This document shows, in pieces, positions 9,601 through 17,219 of a stretch of 20,290 nt of DNA; the first letter of the stretch is position 1, and each line of letters opens with the position of its first letter. The stretch is from positions 1 through 20,290 of the forward strand of contig JAOPGA020000404.1 of NCBI GenBank assembly GCA_026419775.2, given 5' to 3'. This DNA is from Acrasis kona. Lineage: Eukaryota; Heterolobosea; Eutetramitea; Acrasida; Acrasidae. Below the pieces are notes generated by a model. That model did not search any database. It was not told the DNA's origin and worked only from the letters and a program-made list of their open reading frames with translations. Position numbers and translations under genes: made by a program.

Positions 9601-12536
9601 ATGTATCCCCAAAGATATCACCAAGAGTAGACATTCCTGTTCAAATACTTGGTAGAAGAATGAACACTGTTATTTCATGTGTATTTTCAGCAGTTGGCTC
9701 TGGATACAGCATCACCATACCTGCGAAGAATGCAACATCATATTCTGTTGATTGTTTGTTACCACGAAGCATAACGAGCAACACTTCGTTGACTCGTATA
9801 CAAGTACATGTAGTGAGCGAAACAGGATACAGCAACAGCGATGAATTACTTCTTCATGAATCACCAGTCATCACATCAATCACGCCATCATCCAGTATGA
9901 CCATCGGAAACATCACGACAGTGGTCACTGTTCAAAACATGACCGATACTTTTACCATGTATGTGCGATATGGACAATTCATATCGAAAGCTCCATGCGT
10001 TCGACTATCAAGAACATCGTTGTCATGTCCAGTGCTAGCTCATTCTTATGGAAGTACGAGGCTGATGGTTAGCTACGATAAGATTTATTGGTACATGAAG
10101 GATGGAGTCATGTATAACGAAGCTGCTAATGATCAGTCGCTAAGAGCTTATAACAATTTTGATTTTACAGCATGTGGACCAGGTATGGGTGCTTCATTGT
10201 ATGATAGACCATGTAGACCTTGTGAACCAGGTTATTACAAACCAATTGATGGTACGTTCAATTGTATACCATGTACCAACGGAACGTATGCATCCGGTAG
10301 AGGATCCACCATTTGTACAAAGTGTCCACTCTTTACAGATTCTGCAGAAGCTTCAAGCTCCTTCTCGGACTGTCAGTGTAAATATGGTTTCTTTTATGAA
10401 AATAGCGATCCAAAGCTACCATGTTCAGAGTGTCCACCAGGTGCCAACTGTAACGGTCGTAACATTACTATACCCGATGCATTGGCTGGATTTTGGCACA
10501 CTCGATTACGTCCCCTCGAGTACAAAAAATGCCATCCTGCAAGTTCGTGCCTCGCTGGTGGATTCGATAATTGTGCACCAGGATATGACCCGACCACCAA
10601 TCTGTGTGGTCTTTGTCTGCCCAATTACTATAAATTCCGCAATCAATGCCACGAGTGCCAGCAAGGAGCTTGGTATAAATTATTGTTGGCACTCGTTGGA
10701 TTGGGAGTGATCACCGTCGTCTTCTTCGCAATCAGCAGCACCAAAGTAACACATTTGAGTTCCATATCCATTGCCCTTAGCTATTGGCAGGTCATTTCAA
10801 TCTTTTCCAATTTTGATATCCAGTGGCCAGCCACAGTCGACAACACGCTTGTTGCCTCCAGCGTAGTCAACTTTAACGTTGATTTTCTATCTCCACAGTG
10901 CATCATCCCCGAAATGACCTTTGTAGTAAAATGGTGGGTCATCACTTGCATTCCCTTCTATTTCTTAATTGCATTCGTCATCTTGTATTTATCAGGTGAG
11001 TGTAGAACGTTATTTGCAAATACAATAGGACAATACATTCACATCAAATACTTTAGGTTCAAACAAGAAGGCAACTTTGCAATATTCGAACAAGTAGATT
11101 TTATCAGAAACAAGATATCAGAAAAGATGATTTTCAAAATCAAAACATTGTCCATCCAAATCTACATCATGTTGGTGAACATCTTGATATGGGGATTGAA
11201 TTTCTCCATATGGTTGGCGTCGCATAAAACAACTAGACATCAAATGATGAACTTTTTGAACAAGATTATCAATTCTTACACTGCGCTAATCTCTTTCATG
11301 TTCTTATTCATCATGCAGCAAGGTTCACAAATATTTGTTTGTACGCAACAAGCTGATGGGTCGTGGACCATGGATGCTTCACCTGACGTGAGATGTTATG
11401 TGATGGAGGGCGAGTGGGGTAAAATGTTCCCTCTGTCCATTATTATTTTTGTTGTTTTTGGTTTGGGAACCATTGTCTTGTTCTCTTGCTTGTTCTTGTT
11501 ATCTAGATACTTGACAAAAAAGTCCAAACAAATTCAACATGAGATATCATTGTTGGAGACGAATGGAGCAGACGATGCCGCTGGTTTGTTGGAATTGGAG
11601 GGTCAATTAACCGTGGTGAAGCAGAGAATGAAGAACTTTAGAATGAGGTTCAAATTCTTATTGACTCGATTCAAGATTGATTATTTTTATTGGGAGCTGA
11701 TTATTACGGGTCGCAAAACTATTATGGCCACCATGAACGCCTTCCTGCCAAGTATGCTCGTGGTTGTGTTTGGTACTTTGACAATGTTTATTTGTTTATT
11801 GTTACACATGCATGCGGTACCATTCCGTAAAAAGTTCCATAACCTACTGGAGTATATCGTGTTGATATCTATTGTTCTCACTCTCTTCTTTGGTTTGTTG
11901 TTCTTTGTTGATACCTTCCCATCCAAGCAATTCCAAGATTTCTGTACAGTGTTGTCCATTATTGTTGTCGTTAGTAGTACTGTCATTGTTGTCTTGATGT
12001 GCTTGATTGATTTTTGGATCAGGAGGACTCAAGAAATCAATCTGAAACGAAAAAGAATCAGACAAATCAAAGAAAGAATGGGAGATTTGAAGGAAAGAGA
12101 GTTGGAGTTGGAGTACAAGAAATTCTACCCCAGCATATTCCAGAACGTAGTCAAGAAGGACGATGAAGAAGATGTGGAGGAGTGGTTGATTGAGAAGAAT
12201 CCATTGTTTGAGCCCGTTGATGGCGACAACATGGAGGAAGAAGAATGGGTATTGACCGTTAATCCATTGATCACGGTGGTTGATTACGAGAGCATAACCA
12301 ACGAAGAGGTTGTGTTCAATCCACCATTTTGCAACTCTGATATCGAATCTTCAGGCGACGAAAAAGAGGAAACACTAAACAGCATCATTGCTGATTTGTT
12401 CAGTGCAAGGAGAATGAATAAAAAGTTAAGAAAGGTCAAATCCGTCAAGAACAAGGTGGTCAAGGAGTACAAGAAGATTAAAGACTCTCGTAAAAGTCGT
12501 CAAGAAATATTGGATGAAACACCATTACTTACATAA
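675..12536 (+). CDS. Giant LamG/EGF/TIG-like multi-pass receptor, about 3,916 aa
   Basis: Four exons (675-744, 784-1153, 1189-1402, 1440-12536) join in frame across GT-AG introns of 39, 35 and 37 nt. The start at 675 gives a signal peptide (basic MSKR then WFLMAYLIALS). In order: LamG-like jelly-roll, residues 32-217 (GYWKFD near its start, a WNHIVV strand, LNDWEISVLRN at its end); five six-cysteine EGF-like modules, 223-411; a huge sequon-rich ectodomain of degenerate TIG/Ig-like modules to about 3125; a GCC2/GCC3 ephrin-receptor-like cysteine-rich stem, 3130-3295; then about nine membrane segments near 3296, 3322, 3379, 3457, 3494, 3547, 3646, 3687 and 3719. A charged helical loop lies between TM6 and TM7, followed by YFYWELIITGRK before TM7. 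A 171-residue acidic/basic tail ends at TAA. Nine TMs fit an outside N-terminus and inside C-terminus. It is likely an adhesion or recognition receptor at the cell surface; ligand and signalling mode are unknown. Similar GCC2 plus multi-TM proteins occur in several protist groups. Confidence 0.88.
1548..2018 (+). repeat. Four 117-bp tandem EGF-like units
   Basis: The codon for the first cysteine of each unit falls at 1548, 1665, 1782, 1899 and 2016, a spacing of exactly 117 bp (39 residues). Each unit follows C-x4-C-x10-C-x5-C-x5-C-x-C, with the next unit's first cysteine closing the module, and carries YxGxY near its end. A fifth, diverged module of different spacing precedes them (1452-1547). 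Three units keep the sequon SNST; the fourth has SNNP there. The identical length with no indels points to recent tandem duplication or strong structural constraint. Confidence 0.9.
2040..10150 (+). repeat. Array of degenerate TIG/Ig-like ectodomain modules
   Basis: This stretch encodes about 2,700 residues of beta-rich, low-charge sequence with paired cysteines roughly every 80-120 residues and dozens of N-x-S/T sequons. The clearest module is the last, with PVITSITPSSSMTIG, then YVRYG, then CPVL, which matches the IPT/TIG pattern (xItsItPxxG, FG/YG, C-x-P). The preceding one begins PPLLTNVSPKISPR. Earlier copies are too diverged to bound by eye, so module count and borders are not given. 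TIG domains are Ig-fold units known in receptors such as plexins and Met and in Dictyostelium TgrB1/TgrC1. Confidence 0.6.
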
Positions 12537-12568
12537 ATTACAATTATATTTAAAACACATGTAATCAA
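12537..12568. other. 32-bp convergent 3' spacer
   Basis: Only 32 bases separate the stop codons of the convergent receptor and CorA-like genes. No AATAAA signal is visible on either strand here, so the transcripts probably overlap at their 3' ends, possibly running into each other's coding region. Confidence 0.6.
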
Positions 12569-14396
12569 TCATCTACCCTTGAGTCGAAGATTGTGCCTCA
12601 CAATCATCATGACGACGAACGACAACAGAATAATGATGAAAGAAGACCAAAACCACCAAGCGAGTCCATCATAATCAATACCGGGCGTATTGATGGAAAT
12701 GCTCATCACCTGAATCATCGTATCACACGGCACGACGAACGCAGTTATCAACGTAATAATCCTCATCAACTCCTTCTTGTACTTTATGGAATGAATTCTT
12801 GATAATTGCATTCTCGCCAAAAAATTCTTTTGAATGTATTCGAGATTATTGGCAGCCTCATCCAATCGATCGCACGCCAATGTCAATCGATCCACCACAT
12901 CGTGCAAGGAAATTTGAACGCATGGAGTGATCATGCGAATTCTCCTGCTGATTAGATCCGTTCCAATCTGATGTTTGTTCGTCATCATTCTTCTCAGCGC
13001 GTTCAACGTCTTCTTTACGATCCCCATCCTCTTGAGCAGCGTGTTGGAGTCGGTGATGACATTGTAATTTGCAATCAATTGGTCCAATGTGTCCACTTGA
13101 TTCACGACAATGTCTACATTTGGAATGTATCGATCGGCTAATGCATCTAGAATAGCATACATGACCCAATCGGATCCTGGAAGAGCGGTTCGACGATTCG
13201 TATCGACGATTTCTTGCTCATTCTGATCCGACCCATCTTGTCCACCAGATTCTCCACCATCACCTGATGAATGTGATTCATCCTTGATAACAGGATCGGA
13301 GGACGAAAGGTATTTTGGCTTCTTCCTTCTTGTTTGATTGTATTTGAAGGAATTGGATCTGGATAAATCAGAAAAGAATTGTTCGTTGACTTGATTAGAA
13401 GCAGATACTGTAAATGTCTTTTGAGGATTACGAATCGCGTCCCCTTCCCTTTCGAATTCTCTTTCTACCCTCCTCATGACCAATTCTAGGCCAGATATGG
13501 GTTGTTTGTGAATGGTCACGATACAATGCTATCAAATGTGAAAAAAGCAAAGTTGATTAACTCACGTCGAACAAGAGAATTTGAAGGGGTGTCAGCCCCT
13601 GCGTCGATAGTGCCTCTTTTGTAATGTGCTTTGAACTTGCGTTGAGATTAGATGACACCGACAACGCATGTATGGTTAAGAGCAAATACTCTTCGAAGCT
13701 ATCCCACTTCTCGCCAGATTTGCTATCAGAAGTGCATTCGCTCAAAGTAGTGGAGTGTAGACCAAGGTGCTCCTGTAGAACCAACATGTCATCGTTGGAT
13801 GGATTTTGAATGTCGATCCATATTGGTTCAATGTTCGGAGCTACTTGATGAAATTCTGGTAGGTAGTCTAGAACTTGATTTGGTTTGGAGAATCTCCTCA
13901 AAAATGTTTTGTACCGAATCTGATAAGTTTCTTTAATGTGCGACCACAGTTCCTCAACTGTTTTAAAAGCATGACACTCATACCCAAGTCCCATTACAAT
14001 AAATCTTGATTCTTCACAACTAAATTTAATGGTTCTCATGACGTCAGACATGTTGTGCCCAGATTGTTCAGAGATTTTATAATGATGTGGGAAGTTTGGT
14101 GAAGGTAAATCTTTTGGAGTCCTCTTTGAGTTGTTGAACACTTTTCCTGGATGCACGCATTCTTCCTCAAAACCAACTTCTTCGAACATTTCATTTGTGA
14201 TATCCTGCGGAGGAAAAGTGAAAGATTGAAGTGGCGACTTTGTAGGCTGCAATATTGAATTCCCTGGAGATAATTTCTTTTCACAAGACGGGAAAACATA
14301 TTGATCTGTTGATATTAAACTTTCAGGAAAATCCGAAGAATTTGGGTCCTGTACACTTGTGTCAATGAATAGATTATGACGTCTGTTTGGTTGCAT
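12569..14396 (-). CDS. CorA-family membrane cation transporter, about 596 aa, GMN not conserved
   Basis: Two exons (14396-13566 and 13528-12569) join in frame across a 37-nt GT-AG intron; the join restores the CorA stretch LLFDHCIVTIHKQP. After a variable N-terminus of about 185 residues come the CorA beta domain (IWIDIQNPS at 192-200, LGLHSTTLSE at 211-220, EEYLLLTIHAL at 235-245), a Ser/Gly/acidic insert, then DWVMYAILDALADRYIP and a long stalk helix. Two membrane segments follow, near 532-554 and 566-587, with a short basic tail, which is the standard CorA topology. Family members form pentameric Mg2+ (or Co2+, Ni2+, Zn2+) channels. The normally invariant GMN at the end of TM1 reads MSISIN (552-557), so ion selectivity, or even transport, is uncertain. 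Its neighbour in convergent orientation is the giant receptor. The long insert resembles eukaryotic Alr/Mnr2-type members more than bacterial CorA. Family call is strong; the substrate is not known. Confidence 0.87.
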
Positions 14397-14492
14397 TTCA
14401 TAATAGTGTCTCGTATCCTTTTTTGTAACAATTTAAAAATAAAACTAGGTTATTATTAGATTATCGATGAGGATGCATGCTTTGGAGATATT
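14397..14492. other. Spacer between divergent genes
   Basis: This A+T-rich stretch lies just upstream of the CorA-like start and includes ATAAAACTAGGTTATTATTAG, which could serve as a splice acceptor for the small plus-strand frame that follows. It presumably holds the CorA-like promoter, but no defined element is visible. Confidence 0.35.
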
Positions 14493-14657
14493 ATGAGCGT
14501 GTCAGGTGGGTGTCCTAAAACAGTAAATAGGTATGTTGAGGAGAATGACAGAGGAAGGGAATTATTTCTAGAAGTGCTAGGAGTGAAGTTAGTAGGCAAG
14601 GACATAATTGATGTTGAAGAAAACTTTGTCTACCATTTCTATTTCAACTTCCAATAA
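14493..14657 (+). CDS. Small unrecognised reading frame, 54 aa
   Basis: An ATG at 14493 opens a frame of 54 codons ending at TAA (14655-14657). The product starts MSVSGGCPKTVNRYVEEN and ends in an aromatic run (YHFYFNF). An AATAAA overlaps the stop, which would be a natural polyadenylation signal. The same frame is open upstream to a TAG near 14451, so it could be the last exon of a gene whose acceptor is the TTATTATTAG there, but I see no earlier exon. I recognise no domain. It may be a small gene, a terminal exon or a gene relic; base composition (GAG, GAA, GTG-rich) looks more coding than the flanks. Confidence 0.3.
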   Translation: MSVSGGCPKTVNRYVEENDRGRELFLEVLGVKLVGKDIIDVEENFVYHFYFNFQ

Positions 14658-14878
14658 AAGTTGTTCAAACACATTGAGGACCAGTTCAATAATAAAATCT
14701 TATTTTTGATGCGACTTTTTATTCAACCTGAACAAACAACAACATGTACCTCAATAATACTAATAATCTATTCTTCCAATATTGGTTAAATATTCATTGG
14801 ATTTATAATGCAAACTAACCATTGATTTGATCCACCAAGTCTTCTTTACAATCTCTGTTTTGTAACAGCCCCACTACA
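14658..14878. other. Noncoding spacer upstream of the four-TM gene
   Basis: This 221-bp A+T-rich stretch contains no convincing coding frame. It includes a five-codon upstream ATG frame at 14808-14825. It is the only plausible promoter/leader region for the gene at 14879. Confidence 0.4.
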
Positions 14879-17143
14879 ATGTCCCAAAGGGGATCGGATG
14901 TATTCATTGTTAATGACGATTTATTTAGTGATAATGAAAGTGAGGAGGATTACTTCCCATTGTTTCAGACAAACAATAACCAATACACCCATCACCAGCA
15001 ACTTAAAGATGTACAACAGGAAATCAAAAATCATAGAGCAGCTAAATATTTGCTGGACTTTGACCATGATGCACAAAATATCTCAGTCATGATTGCAAGC
15101 ATGGGAGTTGATGATGTAGACGAAAAGAGAGCGGCCATTGCTGAGCAAATGCAGGAGCAAAGACAGACACTTCAAAGACAACATGAGCGCGAAATAGAGC
15201 ACATCAAACTTTCACACGAAAGAGCTGCACAAGAACAAAATAAATCTCTGCAAAAGCAAAGCAATGATGCGTCTACACTTTCAAAGAGGAGACAAATTAA
15301 ACATGAAGAACAACAAAAGAGATTGAACGAATCTTTCGCACAGGTACAGAGCGGAATAAATGAGATGATTCAAGGCAGAAAGAACTTTTATCGAGATAAC
15401 TTTGGCCAAATTATACGACATAGAGAATTGAACCGCATCATCGAGCCAACTCATGTTAACGTCGATTTGCAACTAATACGCGGAGTCAAGGACAAATTAC
15501 CTGCAGGCCAATATGCATTAGTCACATCTATAAGAGATTATATATGTGGTGACATTACTACAACCAAAGGCAGCAAACAATTCGCGGGATCACAGGTGTA
15601 CCCAATATCCATATGTAAATGTTCCAATCCATTCCTGCACCAGGGCATGTATAGTGATTTGGATTTGAATATTTCAGAATCCATATCTTTAACAGTGCCC
15701 ATCTCTAGCCAGAGAAAACCATATATATGTATCACGTTTGAACTCGTTCAAGTGGATGGGAAATATCCTGGCGTATGTGTGGCGTGGGGGTCCTTCCCAT
15801 TGGAGACATCGAGACGCACTTTAATAAAAGGAAAGTTCAAATGTCCCATGGTTAGAGGATGGTTAAATCCTGCTATTCGCCAATATCGGGATATGCAAGC
15901 AGAATATGAGGACGATGTAGACATGTGGTGTGGTAACCTTTATTTCCAGATACATTACAACCAAGAAAACAATACTGGACCCGTCATAACCAGTCAATTT
16001 AACGAACAACAAAATCCAGAACGATGCGTCGACATGATTCAGCCGCACAAATACTTTTATAGTCTGTTGAAACCAGATGGTTACGATCAACACTTGACAT
16101 CTCTTAAAAGCACAAGATTTCTAATTAAAGCAATCGTAAATGACATGGATTTGAACACTCCATTAAGAATTTTATTTTATGTTTCTTTATTCATGTTTGT
16201 GTTTTGTTTTTGGCTTCGCTTGTATTTACACTATTTCGGGCAGTGGTTATATTTGAATGTTGTTGCAAAGGCGCCGTATCTTACGTTTGAACCAAATGCT
16301 GTTATTGTATGGGTTCAGTATGAAAGGGATTGGTTGACGTTTGGTCATGAATGTGGAGTTGTGATTAGTGGTGTTTTGATAAACATGGTTGTCTTCGCAA
16401 TGTTTGTTTTCTTCATTTGGGTATTTCAGTGCGTGAGGGTAAAAGTGCCTGGTGTTGGTAGTAGATTTGTAGTTTTGTTTGGTGTGAACACATTGCTGGA
16501 TCCATTGTTAATATTATTGGTTGACTTGTGTTATGCTCGGTGGAGAGATGGTGATGCATTCAAACTGTACTGGAACTCTACGAGAACAGAACAGCATGGT
16601 GTCTACGGTGTTTTGACGACTGTCATGATTTATGGTTGGGCGTTCTTGCTCACCTCCTTCCTTCTTTATTACTTCATACTTTACGTCTTCATGAATGGAC
16701 AGATTATTGATATATTTCGTCGGTTGCATGGAGATGAAGAAAAGTTTTATGTACCAAACGATCACCAAGTCTCTCAAGCTGAAATGTTGTTTGCTGTCGA
16801 TAAATCATTGCGTTACAGAGGTAAAGGTGGGGAGTTGAGAAGATTACTGGTTGTTGAATACGAAGCGGCTGGTGATGTATCTAAAAAGGTACAACATTTT
16901 ATCATTTATACCGTAGAAGTCCAAGACGGTGTTATCGAAGAAGACGAAAGGGGTGAAAGAAGGGTAGTTGTAAAGGGCGAAAGAGTTGTTAAGCAAGTAT
17001 ATAGACAGTTTGTTCAGTTGTACAATTCCACTCTGATTGAGGTGTTTGGTGATGATGCTAAAATTTTCAATAACGATATTAAATTGATTACTATCTCTGA
17101 CATCCAACGCTACGAAGATCAAGAGAGGATATTATTATCTTAA
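14879..17143 (+). CDS. Coiled-coil, C2-like, four-TM protein of unrecognised family, 754 aa
   Basis: This is a single exon starting at the first in-frame ATG (ACAATGTCC). The N-terminus is acidic (DDLFSDNESEEDYF). Residues 78-165 are a Gln/Glu/Arg-rich coiled coil. Residues 190-360 look like a beta-sandwich of C2 type (VNVDLQLIRGVKDKLPAGQY, then strands such as YICITFELVQV). Four membrane segments follow near 428-450, 490-518, 528-552 and 574-605, with DPLLILLVDL in the third. The C-terminal 150 residues are cytoplasmic in feel, opening with FYVPNDHQVSQAEM and a charged strand-rich domain. With four TMs, both ends should face the same side, presumably the cytosol, where the C2-like part could bind membrane or lipid. 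I do not recognise the family and assign no function. The gap to the next gene is 76 bp. Confidence 0.82.
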   Translation: MSQRGSDVFIVNDDLFSDNESEEDYFPLFQTNNNQYTHHQQLKDVQQEIKNHRAAKYLLDFDHDAQNISVMIASMGVDDVDEKRAAIAEQMQEQRQTLQRQHEREIEHIKLSHERAAQEQNKSLQKQSNDASTLSKRRQIKHEEQQKRLNESFAQVQSGINEMIQGRKNFYRDNFGQIIRHRELNRIIEPTHVNVDLQLIRGVKDKLPAGQYALVTSIRDYICGDITTTKGSKQFAGSQVYPISICKCSNPFLHQGMYSDLDLNISESISLTVPISSQRKPYICITFELVQVDGKYPGVCVAWGSFPLETSRRTLIKGKFKCPMVRGWLNPAIRQYRDMQAEYEDDVDMWCGNLYFQIHYNQENNTGPVITSQFNEQQNPERCVDMIQPHKYFYSLLKPDGYDQHLTSLKSTRFLIKAIVNDMDLNTPLRILFYVSLFMFVFCFWLRLYLHYFGQWLYLNVVAKAPYLTFEPNAVIVWVQYERDWLTFGHECGVVISGVLINMVVFAMFVFFIWVFQCVRVKVPGVGSRFVVLFGVNTLLDPLLILLVDLCYARWRDGDAFKLYWNSTRTEQHGVYGVLTTVMIYGWAFLLTSFLLYYFILYVFMNGQIIDIFRRLHGDEEKFYVPNDHQVSQAEMLFAVDKSLRYRGKGGELRRLLVVEYEAAGDVSKKVQHFIIYTVEVQDGVIEEDERGERRVVVKGERVVKQVYRQFVQLYNSTLIEVFGDDAKIFNNDIKLITISDIQRYEDQERILLS

Positions 17144-17219
17144 CTCCAAGTCCAACAATCACAGTTGGTGGTGTGAGGAAAATTTCAACGGTTAACTGAT
17201 TTTGACACCTGTCTCTAAA

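Noticed and set aside
10159-10710. 183-codon plus-strand frame overlapping the GCC2 stem, plus minus-strand frames at 10394-10692
   Set aside because: The receptor frame here contains the conserved cysteine stem and first TM; the overlapping frames lack recognisable domains and reflect locally higher GC.
11687-12065. Minus-strand frames opposite the last TM segments
   Set aside because: They are antisense shadows of TM and charged-tail coding; no start context or domain supports them.
12569-14396. Two adjacent minus-strand genes (13557-14396 and 12569-13519)
   Set aside because: A 37-nt GT-AG intron joins them in frame and restores a continuous CorA domain. The second piece has no good ATG start of its own.
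14397-14878. tRNA or structured RNA in the largest gap
   Set aside because: I looked for tRNA A/B-box patterns and strong stem-loops and saw none that could be supported by eye.
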